A stretch of 64,000 nt of DNA from Collinsella sp. AF23-4AC. Its GTDB lineage: Bacteria; Actinomycetota; Coriobacteriia; Coriobacteriales; Coriobacteriaceae. The stretch spans positions 198,247 to 262,246 of the forward strand of contig NZ_QRVE01000002.1 in the NCBI RefSeq assembly GCF_003462685.1, in the 5' to 3' direction. Below are positions 7,943 through 19,236 of the stretch, piece after piece; the stretch's first letter is position 1; every line of letters begins with the position of its first letter. Under the pieces are notes generated by a model that did not search any database, was not told the DNA's origin, and saw only the letters and a list, made by a program, of their open reading frames with translations. The translations under genes were made by a program, and so were the position numbers.

Positions 7943-8079
7943 TCTCAATCTGTAACAGGTGGAGTCAGAATCCGGGTCTAGATGTTACAGATCGAGACAA
8001 ACGGAGGACCCGCCAGACTAACGTCTCAATCTGTAACATTTGGAACCCAAATCCTCGTCTAACTGTTACAGATCGAGAC
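7943..8079. repeat. Tandem pair of palindromic units in a 406-base spacer
   Basis: Two units (7943-7997 and 8023-8079) each have the arms TCTCAATCTGTAACA and TGTTACAGATCGAGA around a 25-base loop. The arms are nearly identical between units. The loops differ but share TGGA, AATCC and GTCTA. The single arm mismatch is A-C on the plus strand and a G-U wobble on the minus, hinting that the minus strand is the one that folds. The rest of the spacer (7843-7942 and 8080-8248) shows nothing else recognisable apart from the ribosome site of the next gene. Confidence 0.85.
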
Positions 8080-8248
8080 GAACGGTTGCCGTAGTTGTCG
8101 GCAGACGAGGTTGTCGACGTTGCCGAGTCTCCCCTTGCCTGCCGTTGGCGGGTGCTGCGGGGCTGTTCGCCGCATTGCCGCCGCACTGGGGGTGTGCAGA
8201 CCGTAGGATAGTCTTATTGACGGCCTGTCAACTCGTCTGGGAGGCACT

Positions 8249-9706
8249 GTGACAGAAACGTTTGATATCGCGATTGTCGGCGCGGGCATCACCGGATGCG
8301 CCATCGCGCGGCAGCTCGCGCGATTTGACCTTTCCATTTGCGTGGTCGAGGCGTCTAACGATATTGCGTTGGGCGCGTCGAAGGCCAATGGCGGCCTGGT
8401 GCACGCCGGCTACGATCCGACACCGGGCACGGTTAAGGCCCAGGTCAACGCTCGTGGCTGCGAGTTGTACGGTACGTGGGCGCAGGAGCTGGGCTTTTTG
8501 TTCCGTCGCACCGGATCGATGGTGCTGGGGTTTAACGACGAAGACCGCGGACACCTGGAGAAGCTGCGCCAGAATGGCCTGGCCAACGGCGTGCCCGAGC
8601 TGGCGATTATCGGCCCCGAGCGCATCCACGAGCTGGAGCCGCGCGCGAGTGCCCAGGCCACGTGCGCGCTGTGGTGCCCTTCGACCGGTTACGTTGACCC
8701 ATTTGAAGTGGCCATCGCTGCTCTGGAAAACGCAGTTGCCAACGGCGTGACATTTATGCGGTCTGCGCCAGTGGAGGCAATTGAAGCTGCCGGCTCGGAT
8801 GACGGAGCCGCGCGCTTTACGTTGGCAACGCCCGCCGGCGACGTGCACTGCCGTTACCTGATCAACGCCGCGGGCAACGGCGCCGCCGACATCTCGCATA
8901 TGGCGGGCGCCGAGGATTTCCAGATGGTCTGGCGCCAGGGCAACATCGTGGTGCTGGACAAGGAGCCGCGAGCGCTCATGCCGCTCTACCCCGTTCCCAC
9001 GCCGGTTTCCAAGGGCGTCATCGTGACGGGCACCGTACATGGCAACACCGTGATTACCGCGACGGCCGTCGTGCGCGAGCCCGGCGATACACAGACCTAC
9101 GCGACCGATGTCAACGCGCTCCTGACCGGCGCGCGCAAACTGGTGCCCGATCTGGACACGCGCCGCGTGGTGCGCGCGTTTGCCGGCGGACGCCCGGTCA
9201 TTAAGGGAACGAACGACTTCTTTATTGGGCAGTCAGCCGTGGTGTCGGGACTGTTCCAGGCCGCGGGCATTCAGTCGCCGGGCGTGGCAAGCGCGCCGGC
9301 CATTGCCGAGCGCATGGAGCTTGTGATGCGTGAGGCGGGCGTGGAGCTGCACGAGCGGGCGGACTGGAACCCAATTCGCCGCACGCCGGACGACTTTGAC
9401 CGCGCACCACTGGCGCGCAAGGAGGAGCTGATCGAGTCCGATCCCGCGTGGGGCCAGATTGTCTGCCGCTGCGAAACGGTGCCTGAGGCCGAGATCGTGG
9501 CCGCGATTCGGCGCCGCCCGGGCGCGGTTTCGGTCGAGGGCGTCAAGCGCCGCTGCCGCGCTGGCATGGGTCGGTGCCAGAGTGGTTTTTGCCAGAGCCG
9601 CGTGGTTGCGATCCTAGCACGCGAGCTGGGCTGCAACCCCAGCGAGGTGCTGTTGGAGGATGCCGGTTCTTGGCTGGTCGAGGGACCGATGAAGGGGGTG
9701 CGCTAG
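8249..9706 (+). CDS. FAD-dependent glycerol-3-phosphate dehydrogenase-like oxidoreductase with BFD [2Fe-2S] domain
   Basis: A 485-residue GlpA/DAO-type flavoprotein. It opens with the FAD dinucleotide fold FDIAIVGAGITGCAIARQLA. The C-terminus carries a BFD-like [2Fe-2S] domain: IVCRCETV at about residue 408, then RRCRAGMGRCQSGFC about 35 residues on. Such proteins oxidise glycerol-3-phosphate or a related hydroxyacid and pass electrons on through the partner flavoprotein. It starts with GTG, and GGGAGG lies five bases before it. The next gene starts one base after the stop. The FAD protein plus a pyridine-nucleotide oxidoreductase plus a DUF1667 protein form a conserved trio in anaerobes. The exact substrate is not certain. 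Confidence 0.85.
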   Translation: MTETFDIAIVGAGITGCAIARQLARFDLSICVVEASNDIALGASKANGGLVHAGYDPTPGTVKAQVNARGCELYGTWAQELGFLFRRTGSMVLGFNDEDRGHLEKLRQNGLANGVPELAIIGPERIHELEPRASAQATCALWCPSTGYVDPFEVAIAALENAVANGVTFMRSAPVEAIEAAGSDDGAARFTLATPAGDVHCRYLINAAGNGAADISHMAGAEDFQMVWRQGNIVVLDKEPRALMPLYPVPTPVSKGVIVTGTVHGNTVITATAVVREPGDTQTYATDVNALLTGARKLVPDLDTRRVVRAFAGGRPVIKGTNDFFIGQSAVVSGLFQAAGIQSPGVASAPAIAERMELVMREAGVELHERADWNPIRRTPDDFDRAPLARKEELIESDPAWGQIVCRCETVPEAEIVAAIRRRPGAVSVEGVKRRCRAGMGRCQSGFCQSRVVAILARELGCNPSEVLLEDAGSWLVEGPMKGVR

Positions 9707-9707
9707 G

Positions 9708-11072
9708 ATGGAGAGCTTTGAAGTAAATGCAGCGAGCGCGACCGACGGCACCGCGGACGCCGTGCCGATGCAGGCCTTCGACGTGGTCGTTATCGGCGGC
9801 GGACCTGCCGGCATGGCGGCCGCGCTGGCCGCGCATAAGGCAGGCGCACACGTGGCCATCGTGGAGCGCGAGCAGCACCTGGGCGGCATCCTCCGACAGT
9901 GCATCCACCCCGGCTTTGGCCTGTCGCACTTTAAACAGGAGCTCACCGGCCCCGAGTACGCGCAGCGCTTTATCGACCAGGTTCGCGCGACCGACATCGC
10001 GCTGTTCCTGAACAGCATGGTAATTGGGATTGATTCAGGCGAGCCGACGGGAGCCACCGCAGTTCATACCGTCACGCTCATGAGCCCTGGCGGCATGCTA
10101 CAGCTCACCGGGCGCGCGGTCGTCCTTGCCATGGGTTGCCGTGAGCGCACCCGCAGCGAGACCAAGATCCCCGGCAGTCGTCCCGCCGGCGTGTTTACGG
10201 CGGGCCTGGCGCAGCGATACATCAATATCGAAAACCTCAAGCCCGGCTCGCGCGCCGTCATTTTGGGCTCGGGCGATATCGGGCTGATCATGGCGCGCCG
10301 CTGCACACTCGAGGGGATTTCGGTCGAGGGCGTGTACGAGCTCATGCCGTACGCCAACGGCCTGCACCGCAACGTCAAGAACTGCCTGGATGACTTTGGC
10401 ATTCCGCTGCATCTGTCCACCACCGTCACACGCGTGATCGGGCACGATCGTGTGGAGGCTGTCGAGGTAAGCCAGGTCGACGAGCACCTGGCACCCATTC
10501 CGGGAACCGAGTGCATCGTTCCGTGCGACACGCTGCTGCTTTCGGTGGGCCTGATTCCCGAGAATGAGCTTTCGGTTGCCGAGGGCGTAGAGCTGGACCC
10601 ACGTACGCGCGGCGCCGTGGTGGACCAGAGCCTGCAGACGGGCGTGCCGGGCATCTTTGCCTGCGGCAACGTGCTGCACGTCCACGACCTGGCCGACAAC
10701 GTGACGACCGAGTCCGAGCGCGCCGGTGCGGCTGCGGCGGCGTACGCGCTGGGGGCTGTCGGCACCGCAGCGGGAGTGGCGAACGCGGGCTGCCAGCTCA
10801 AGGTCTCCCCCGCCGGCATTGCGGGCTACGCGCTGCCGGGACGCATTACGGCTGTGGCACTCACCAAACTCAACTTCCGCGTACGCCGACCGGTCAACGC
10901 CGCCCGCGTGCGCATTCTGGCAGGCGGCGAAGAACTGTTTGTAGGCAAGGTCCGCCCGTTTAAACCGAGCGTAATGGAAAGCTTCCCGCTGCCGGCAAAG
11001 GTAATCCAGCGCGCACTCGACCTGGGTGTTAGCGAGATTGTCCTGTCCGTCGACCCCGTTGAGGAGGCGTAA
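9708..11072 (+). CDS. FAD/NAD(P)-dependent oxidoreductase
   Basis: A 454-residue pyridine nucleotide-disulphide-type flavoprotein. It has an FAD-binding fold at VVVIGGGPAGMAAALAA (about residues 26-42) and a second dinucleotide fold at AVILGSGDIGLIMARRC (about 185). The GIFACGNVLHVHDLAD stretch near 310 is the usual FAD-closing motif. The LGGILRQCIHPGFGL segment near residue 62 resembles partner subunits of GlpA-like dehydrogenases. It is co-translated with the flanking genes: one base after the GlpA-like stop and four bases before the DUF1667 gene. Its likely role is passing electrons from the GlpA-like subunit to or from NAD(P). It lacks the CxxxxC disulphide of thioredoxin reductases. Confidence 0.85.
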   Translation: MESFEVNAASATDGTADAVPMQAFDVVVIGGGPAGMAAALAAHKAGAHVAIVEREQHLGGILRQCIHPGFGLSHFKQELTGPEYAQRFIDQVRATDIALFLNSMVIGIDSGEPTGATAVHTVTLMSPGGMLQLTGRAVVLAMGCRERTRSETKIPGSRPAGVFTAGLAQRYINIENLKPGSRAVILGSGDIGLIMARRCTLEGISVEGVYELMPYANGLHRNVKNCLDDFGIPLHLSTTVTRVIGHDRVEAVEVSQVDEHLAPIPGTECIVPCDTLLLSVGLIPENELSVAEGVELDPRTRGAVVDQSLQTGVPGIFACGNVLHVHDLADNVTTESERAGAAAAAYALGAVGTAAGVANAGCQLKVSPAGIAGYALPGRITAVALTKLNFRVRRPVNAARVRILAGGEELFVGKVRPFKPSVMESFPLPAKVIQRALDLGVSEIVLSVDPVEEA

Positions 11073-11076
11073 GGCC

Positions 11077-11469
11077 ATGAGCATAAACGCGATCGAAACG
11101 CCGCAGTTCAACTGCACCACCTGCCCATCCGAGTGCCTCCTGACCGTAGAGGTAGAGCGTGACGCAGACGGCGCCGTGGTAGAGGTGCGCTCCGTGACCG
11201 GCAACAGATGCCCGCGCGGTGATAAGTTCGCACATCAGGAGCTCACATGCCCTATGCGCGTGCTCACGACGACCGTGGCCGTCTCCGGCGGCGACGAGAA
11301 GCTTCTCCCCGTACGCACCGCCGAAGCCATCCCGCTAGAACTCCACGCCCAGGCCATGGCTCTCATCCGCAGCCTAGTCGTCAACGCCCCCATCCGCATG
11401 GGCGACGTCGTGCTGGAGAACCTCCTAGACACCAACATCAACCTCATCGCCAGCATGGACATCGAGTAG
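11077..11469 (+). CDS. DUF1667 domain protein
   Basis: A 130-residue protein. The N-terminus has the family's cysteine set: CTTCPSEC at about residues 12-19, CPRGDKFA near 46 and CPMRV near 58, likely ligands of a metal or Fe-S site. The C-terminal half (IPLELHAQAMALIRSLVVN, GDVVLENLLDTNINLIAS) is the typical DUF1667 tail. It is the third gene of the trio, with GAGGAGG nine bases before the ATG. The family travels with GlpA-like/FAD oxidoreductase pairs, so an electron-transfer or assembly role is likely. No activity is established from sequence. Confidence 0.88.
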   Translation: MSINAIETPQFNCTTCPSECLLTVEVERDADGAVVEVRSVTGNRCPRGDKFAHQELTCPMRVLTTTVAVSGGDEKLLPVRTAEAIPLELHAQAMALIRSLVVNAPIRMGDVVLENLLDTNINLIASMDIE

Positions 11470-11525
11470 CTAATTTGGGACGGGGCTCTTTTAGCTACCC
11501 CGCCATCCACCCCGCCCCTCCTCAA

Positions 11526-11588
11526 TTGCGGTGAAATAGTTCCTGATTTCCGCCAAAACCCCGGCAAACAGGAACTATTCCACCGCAA
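11526..11588. repeat. TTGCGGTG palindrome, copy 1
   Basis: Arms TTGCGGTGAAATAGTTCCTG and CAGGAACTATTCCACCGCAA around about 23 bases. One of five copies in the window, with related ones at 13133, 28504, 50949 and a half copy at 51350. Confidence 0.85.
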
Positions 11589-11632
11589 CTATCCCTGGAA
11601 TCGGTATTTAGTTTGTGCCCACTTTAGTGCCA

Positions 11633-11792
11633 TTTCAAAACTATGCCGGATTACGGGGCTGATTCGGAGACCCCCATCCATACCGGCAATTTTAGATTTT
11701 TGATAAGCCGTCTACCTGCGGTTTTAATTTCGCGATTTTTCCCATGGTCAAGTAATACAGGTCCAGCCCCGTAATCCGCCATACTTTTGAAA
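11633..11792. repeat. Large nested palindrome with conserved core (family B, copy 1)
   Basis: The outer arms are 29 bases (11633-11661 and 11764-11792, 27 of 29 pairing), beginning TTTCAAAA and ending with GGGGCTG. The interior carries a roughly 80-base core centred on AAGCCGTCTACC (11705-11716). This core aligns without gaps to the reverse strand at 51.1 kb, although the outer arms there are unrelated. Confidence 0.85.
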
Positions 11793-11846
11793 CCAGCCCA
11801 TTTGGGACGGGCCTCTTATGGCTACTTTTGCCCGAACGCTCGCTCA

Positions 11847-11924
11847 AATGATTTTTCTGGGACGGGGATTAGATAATCATTCGGCACCCAATGATTATCT
11901 AATCCCCGTCCCAGAAAAATCATT
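11847..11924. repeat. Perfect 35-base inverted repeat
   Basis: Arms 11847-11881 and 11890-11924 are exact reverse complements, with an eight-base loop CGGCACCC. They contain TGGGACGGGG, also seen in ATTTGGGACGGG at about 11472 and 11800. The remainder of the 548-base spacer 11470-12017 holds the other two palindromes and the promoter of the peptidase gene. Confidence 0.9.
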
Positions 11925-11962
11925 CCGCATGTTTGGCGCAGTTAAAATAGCCCCGTCGCAAA

Positions 11963-11990
11963 TTGACTACCCTGGCATTGGGGATACTAT
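11963..11990 (+). promoter_or_regulatory. Predicted promoter of the M24 peptidase gene
   Basis: -35 TTGACT (11963-11968), 16-base spacer, -10 TACTAT (11985-11990), about 28 bases before the start codon. Confidence 0.65.
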
Positions 11991-12017
11991 GGTGGCACCC
12001 TAGCGAAAGGATGTTTT

Positions 12018-13106
12018 ATGGCACATGTCGATGACCAGCGTGTGGCGCGCGTGCTCGATGCGCTCGAGGCTCAGCACCCCGGCGCACAGCTGCTCGTAAA
12101 CGACCCGTGGTCGATTTATTACCTGACCGGTTTTTATGCCGATATGTTCGAGCGTTTTTGCGGTGTGCTGCTCGCGCGCGATGACGAGCCCGTAATCTTG
12201 GTCAACGCCCTGCATCAGCTGCCCGAGTACGACAATGCCCGCGTTGCCTACCACACCGATACCGATGTCGTGGCCGATGCCATCGCGCGCGAGATCGATC
12301 CGACCAAGCCGCTTGGCATCGATACCGTCATGCGCTCCGGCTTTTTGATGCCCCTTCTGGAGCGCCATGCCGCCAGCGAGTTTTTCCTGGGCGACTTTGC
12401 CGTCACCGCCGCACGCACCCACAAGGATGCCGCCGAGCAGGAGCTCATGCGCGCGTCCTCGGCCGCCAACGACGCCGTGATGGCCGACGCCATCAAGCTC
12501 GTCCACGAGGGCGTAACGGAGCGCGAAATTGCCGACCAGATGCTCGGTCTGTACCGTAATCACGGCTGCGAGGGCTTTAGCTTTCCGCCCATCGTGAGCT
12601 TTGGCGCCAACGCTGGAGACCCGCATCACGAGCCCGACGACACCGTACTCAAGCGAGGCGACGTGGTGTTGTTCGACATTGGCGGACGTCGCCGCAACTA
12701 CTGCTCGGACATGACACGCACGTTCTTTTGGGGCGAGACGGACGAGGAGACGGCGCATATCTACGACATCGTGCGCCGCGCCAACGAGGCCGCCGAGGCG
12801 CTCATCGCCCCGGGCGTGCGCATGTGCGACCTGGACCGCGCCGCGCACGACGTGATTGAGGACGCGGGCTATGGGCAGTACTTTACGCACCGCCTGGGAC
12901 ACTCGATCGGCCTGCAGGACCACGAGCCGGGAGACGTCTCGCTCGTCAACGAGCAGGTTGTCGAGCCGGGCATGACCTTCTCCATCGAGCCGGGCATCTA
13001 CCTCCCCGGCCGCACTGGCGTCCGCATCGAGGACTTGGCCCTAGTTACCGAGTCCGGCGTCGAGATTCTCAACGTCTACCCCCACGATCCGGTCCATCTA
13101 GACTAG
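12018..13106 (+). CDS. M24 family metallopeptidase (Xaa-Pro aminopeptidase-like)
   Basis: Cleaves N-terminal residues, usually ahead of proline, from cytoplasmic peptides. It is 362 residues with the creatinase-type N-domain (NDPWSIYYLTGFYAD) and the pita-bread catalytic domain. The five metal ligands are visible: Asp in LFDIGGRR and CSDMTRTF, His in THRLGHSIGLQDHE, and Glu in SIEPGIYLPG and VRIEDLALV. The ATG has AGGA eight bases upstream and a promoter just before it. It is a single-gene transcription unit, convergent with folC; the shared 3' region holds a TTGCGGTG palindrome. Confidence 0.92.
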   Translation: MAHVDDQRVARVLDALEAQHPGAQLLVNDPWSIYYLTGFYADMFERFCGVLLARDDEPVILVNALHQLPEYDNARVAYHTDTDVVADAIAREIDPTKPLGIDTVMRSGFLMPLLERHAASEFFLGDFAVTAARTHKDAAEQELMRASSAANDAVMADAIKLVHEGVTEREIADQMLGLYRNHGCEGFSFPPIVSFGANAGDPHHEPDDTVLKRGDVVLFDIGGRRRNYCSDMTRTFFWGETDEETAHIYDIVRRANEAAEALIAPGVRMCDLDRAAHDVIEDAGYGQYFTHRLGHSIGLQDHEPGDVSLVNEQVVEPGMTFSIEPGIYLPGRTGVRIEDLALVTESGVEILNVYPHDPVHLD

Positions 13107-13132
13107 GCACATCAACAAGCCACCGCAAGAAG

Positions 13133-13195
13133 TTGCGGTGAAATAGGGACTGTTTAAGGCTTCTAGCCCATAAAACAGTCCCTATTTCACCGCAA
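13133..13195. repeat. TTGCGGTG palindrome, copy 2
   Basis: Arms begin TTGCGGTGAAATAG as in the other copies but continue GGACTGTTT instead of TTCCTG. The opposite arm changes to match (AAACAGTCC). It sits between the convergent peptidase and folC genes and may act as a two-way stop. Confidence 0.85.
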
Positions 13196-13211
13196 CTGAT
13201 GAGGGGATGGG

Positions 13212-14555
13212 TTAACGGAGCAGGCCTGCTACTTCGCCGGCTAGGGTGATGGTGCCGGCGGCTACGAAGGGCTCGCCCGCGGCATCGAAGGCGGCGAGCG
13301 CCTCGGATACGCTGGGGTACACGCCCGCGAGCTTATCGGCGTCCACCAGGGCAGCGAGCTCCTCTGCCGGCAGGGCGCGATCGGAATCGGTCTGCGTCAC
13401 AATCACGCGCGGGAAGGCCGGGATCAGAACATCGACGATACCCGCCACATCCTTGTCGGCCAGCGCGGCGCACAGCAGCGTGGGGCGATTCTCCACGCAT
13501 GGGTCGATCTCGTCCAGTGCGCTCACAAAGTTCTCGCAGCTCTGAGGGTTATGGCAAGCGTCAATCAACTTGAGCGGATCGGTTCCCAGCACATCAAAGC
13601 GACCCGGCGTGGGGCAGCCCATAAGCGACGCATCGAGCTTGTCATGGTCGAGCTCGCGGCCCAGATAACCCTCGCAGAGCATAATCGCGCACGCTGCATT
13701 CTGCGGCTGATAGGCCGGCTTGACCATACTCGACGTATAAATCGCGCGCGGCGTGGTGCAGCTAAACTCCACCGTATCGCCCACATGCGCCGGCACCTTG
13801 GTCGTGGAGTGACTCACCACCAGCGGCACCACACCGCACTCACGGCAACGGGCATCCATCACGCGCTGAACGCTCGGCTCGTGGGTGCCTTCGCCCAGCA
13901 CAACCAGGCGTCCGGGTTTGATGACCGCGGCCTTCTCCCCCGCAATTGCCTCGAGCGTGTCGCCCAAAATGCGCGTGTGGTCGAGCCCGATACCGGTAAT
14001 GGCAACGGCGACGGGATCGGTCGCACTCGTGGCGTCCCAACGGCCGCCCATGCCAACCTCGAGCACAGCAACATCCACTGCAGCCTCGGCAAACACCACC
14101 AGTGCGGCAGCCGTCAGCAGGTCAAACGGCGTAATGGTGTACGCGCGCTCCCCCGCCGCCACACGACGAGCATTCACGCGATGCCCCGCCTCGACGGCGG
14201 CAGAAACGCCACGGGCAAACGCCTCATCGCTCACGACGCGCCCATCGACCTCCATGCGCTCGGGATAGCGCACCAACTGCGGCGACGTATACAGCGCGGT
14301 CTTTAACCCCTCACCGCGAAGGATGGCAGCCGAAAAACGCGTGGTCGAAGTCTTGCCATTGGTACCGGCAACCTGAATGCAATCGAAATACTCGTCCGGA
14401 CGTCCCAGCTCATCGAGCATATCGACAACCGTCTCAAGCAGAGGCCCAGCATCCCCAGAAATCCGCCCCGTATCAGCAGCCAGCCCCACAGCCTCATCAA
14501 ACGAAAGCAACTCAAACGAGAACGGCACAGAATACGACCCCGAACGCTTAGGCAT
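13212..14555 (-). CDS. folC: Folylpolyglutamate synthase / dihydrofolate synthase
   Basis: Mur-ligase-family enzyme adding glutamate to folates. It is 447 residues. The ATP loop IQVAGTNGKTSTT sits near residue 62. Family blocks follow: TSPQLVRYPERM, TPFDLLTAAAL, LEVGMGGRWDATS and GLDHTRILGDTLEAIAGEKA, then the C-terminal Mur-ligase domain with DACHNPQS. The ATG at 14555 is preferred over 14576 because GAGGGG lies ten bases upstream of it. It is downstream of valS in the same direction, as in many bacteria, separated by a nested palindrome. Confidence 0.93.
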   Translation of the reverse strand: MPKRSGSYSVPFSFELLSFDEAVGLAADTGRISGDAGPLLETVVDMLDELGRPDEYFDCIQVAGTNGKTSTTRFSAAILRGEGLKTALYTSPQLVRYPERMEVDGRVVSDEAFARGVSAAVEAGHRVNARRVAAGERAYTITPFDLLTAAALVVFAEAAVDVAVLEVGMGGRWDATSATDPVAVAITGIGLDHTRILGDTLEAIAGEKAAVIKPGRLVVLGEGTHEPSVQRVMDARCRECGVVPLVVSHSTTKVPAHVGDTVEFSCTTPRAIYTSSMVKPAYQPQNAACAIMLCEGYLGRELDHDKLDASLMGCPTPGRFDVLGTDPLKLIDACHNPQSCENFVSALDEIDPCVENRPTLLCAALADKDVAGIVDVLIPAFPRVIVTQTDSDRALPAEELAALVDADKLAGVYPSVSEALAAFDAAGEPFVAAGTITLAGEVAGLLR

Positions 14556-14711
14556 AAACCAAAGTCCCCTCAACATAAAAAGAGGCCCGTAACAAACAAC
14601 GAGCCCCTCCCGTTCAAAATATCAGCCAAACACCGCTTTGCAGCGAGATCAAGGCCACAAACCAGTGGCCCCAACCTACCAGTTGCAAACAACAACGTAA
14701 ACGAACTAGGA

Positions 14712-14820
14712 GCGGCCCGATGCTTTGCTCGCCGCAAGTTCCGCACGCAAAGGACAGCACTTAATGTGCTGTCCGTCTTGCGCAGGACTGTCCGCAGCGG
14801 AGAGCAAAGCATCGGGACGC
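14712..14820. repeat. Nested palindrome, family A copy 1 (valS-folC spacer)
   Basis: The outer arms (14712-14730 and 14802-14820) match at 18 of 19 positions. The interior reads TTCCGCACG (14739-14747), four bases, a nine-pair stem GGACAGCAC/GTGCTGTCC with loop TTAAT (14752-14774), eight bases, then CAGGAC (14783-14788). The same order occurs on the minus strand at 17.6 kb with different stem sequences. Confidence 0.88.
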
Positions 14821-14835
14821 GCCCCCAAGTTAGAC

Positions 14836-17532
<2,697 letters not shown>

Positions 17533-17552
17533 ATATCTCTCCCTTGCCCGTC

Positions 17553-17668
17553 GGGGAGGAATGTAGGCCCGATTTTCGCTCGGTCAGGTCCTGGGCTCGC
17601 TCGAAGACCACATTAAGTGGTCTTCGGCTCGTGCGGAATCTACGAAAATCGGGCCTACATTCCTCCCC
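17553..17668. repeat. Nested palindrome, family A copy 2 (valS upstream spacer)
   Basis: The outer arms are 26 bases and perfectly complementary (17553-17578, 17643-17668). On the minus strand the interior reads TTCCGCACG (17630-17638), four bases, a nine-pair stem GAAGACCAC/GTGGTCTTC with loop TTAAT, nine bases, then CAGGAC (17588-17593). It lies 21 bases upstream of the valS start, so it may be in the valS leader. Confidence 0.9.
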
Positions 17669-17760
17669 TTAGGTATCGATTACTTCAGTCTGATAGGACT
17701 TCGCTGAGGCTTAAACAAACACACAGAATAACACAGGTAGTTGGGGTTATTGCGTATATA

Positions 17761-17794
17761 TAAAATAGCCTCCGACCGCGGATGGTCGGAGGCT
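17761..17794 (-). terminator. clpX rho-independent terminator
   Basis: Minus-strand stem AGCCTCCGACC/GGTCGGAGGCT, six-base loop, followed by ATTTTATATA. It starts 25 bases after the clpX stop. Confidence 0.8.
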
Positions 17795-17819
17795 GTTTGC
17801 AAGCACGTTTTTGGCAGGT

Positions 17820-19235
17820 TTACCCGTAGATGCGTTGGGGCTGTTCTTCGCCCTTAACCGCCGCTTCGGTTACGACGACCTTGGTAACGCCTTCCTCGCT
17901 GGGGAGATCGAACATCGTCTGCTGCAGCACGTCCTCACAGATGGAGCGCAGGCCGCGTGCGCCGGTCTTGCGGGCAAGTGCCATGCGGGCGATCTCGTGC
18001 AGGGCGGCGTCCTCAAACTCAAGCTCAACGTCCTCGAGCTGGAACATCTTGCGGTACTGACGCACCACGGCGTTCTTGGGCTCGGTCAGGATCGACACCA
18101 GGTCGTCCTCGTCGAGCGCCTGTGTCTGGGTGACGACGGGCGTACGTCCCACAAACTCGGGAATCATGCCAAAGGCGTTGAGGTCCTGCGGGAGCACCTG
18201 ACGCAGCAGGTCGTTCTCGTCGACCGAGGTGGGGCCGGCGATCTCGGAGTTAAAGCCCACGCCCTTGTTGCCCACGCGATCGGCGATGATCTTGTCCAGA
18301 CCCACAAAGGCACCGCCGCAGATAAACAGGATGTCGGTCGTGTCGATCTGCAGCAGCTCCTGCTGGGGATGCTTGCGGCCGCCGGTGGGCGGAACGCTGG
18401 CCACCGTGCCCTCAAGAATCTTAAGCAGCGCCTGCTGAACGCCCTCGCCCGAGACATCGCGGGTGATGGACAGGTTCTCGGCCTTGCGGGCGATCTTGTC
18501 GATCTCGTCCACATAGATAATGCCCACCTGCGCGCGCTCAATATCGCCATCGGCGGCGTTGATGAGCTTGAGCAGAATGTTCTCCACGTCCTCGCCCACG
18601 TAACCGGCCTCGGTAAGCGCGGTGGCGTCGGCGATGGCAAACGGCACCTCGAGGATGCGCGCGAGCGTCTGGGCGAGCAGGGTCTTGCCGGTACCGGTGG
18701 GACCTAGCAGCAAAATGTTGGACTTGGCGAGCTCCACCTCGTCCATGTCATCGTCAAACTGGCCGCCCATGCCCGAGGCCTCGTCAAAGGCAGACACCGC
18801 GGCGCCGCCCTCGATCACGCGACGGTAGTGGTTGTACACGGCCACCGACATGGCGCGCTTGGCGTCCTCCTGGCCCATAACATAGGCCGAAAGCTCGTTA
18901 TAGATCTCATGCGGCGTCGGCACGTGCGTAATGACCTGGCGGGCGTCGTCCTCGAGCTCAAAGCCCTCGGCCTCGGGATCCATGGCGGGCTGGGACGCAG
19001 CCTGGCCGTGGTCGTTGAGGAAGCCCGGCAGCTTGCCGTTGCGGGCAGCATCCATAAAGTCCGAAGCCAGCGACTCCTCCAAGATCTCGGAGCAGGCGGC
19101 GACGCACTCGTCACAGATAAAGATGTTGGTCGGACCCTTTACAAGGCGGCGAACCTGCCCCTGCTCTTTTCCGCAGAAGGAGCAGCGGATGGGGTTGCCG
19201 TTCTCGTCAAAGTTGTCCTGCATGTTACCGGCCAT
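17820..19235 (-). CDS. clpX: ATP-dependent Clp protease ATP-binding subunit ClpX
   Basis: AAA+ unfoldase that feeds substrates to ClpP. It is 471 residues. The N-terminal zinc-binding domain has CSFC (residues 18-21) and CDEC. Then come Walker A GPTGTGKT, Walker B YVDEIDK, the pore loop [12 protein letters not shown] and the sensor region. The C-terminal domain ends [15 protein letters not shown]. It starts two bases after the clpP stop codon, so clpP-clpX is one unit. The sequence looks complete and ordinary. Confidence 0.97.
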   Translation of the reverse strand: MAGNMQDNFDENGNPIRCSFCGKEQGQVRRLVKGPTNIFICDECVAACSEILEESLASDFMDAARNGKLPGFLNDHGQAASQPAMDPEAEGFELEDDARQVITHVPTPHEIYNELSAYVMGQEDAKRAMSVAVYNHYRRVIEGGAAVSAFDEASGMGGQFDDDMDEVELAKSNILLLGPTGTGKTLLAQTLARILEVPFAIADATALTEAGYVGEDVENILLKLINAADGDIERAQVGIIYVDEIDKIARKAENLSITRDVSGEGVQQALLKILEGTVASVPPTGGRKHPQQELLQIDTTDILFICGGAFVGLDKIIADRVGNKGVGFNSEIAGPTSVDENDLLRQVLPQDLNAFGMIPEFVGRTPVVTQTQALDEDDLVSILTEPKNAVVRQYRKMFQLEDVELEFEDAALHEIARMALARKTGARGLRSICEDVLQQTMFDLPSEEGVTKVVVTEAAVKGEEQPQRIYG

Positions 19236-19236
19236 C

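Noticed and set aside
7943-8079. A two-unit CRISPR-like array.
   Set aside because: Only two units, each palindromic around its own loop, and no cas genes in the window.
5353-8094. A 913-codon plus-strand open frame antisense to thrS (similar long frames lie opposite valS and the Mo hydroxylase).
   Set aside because: High G+C makes long antisense frames common. They have no motifs, no ribosome sites, and lie exactly opposite strong genes.
17533-17819. A T-box leader for valS.
   Set aside because: No conserved T-box bulge sequence or antiterminator pairing. The structure is instead the family A palindrome shared with the valS-folC spacer.
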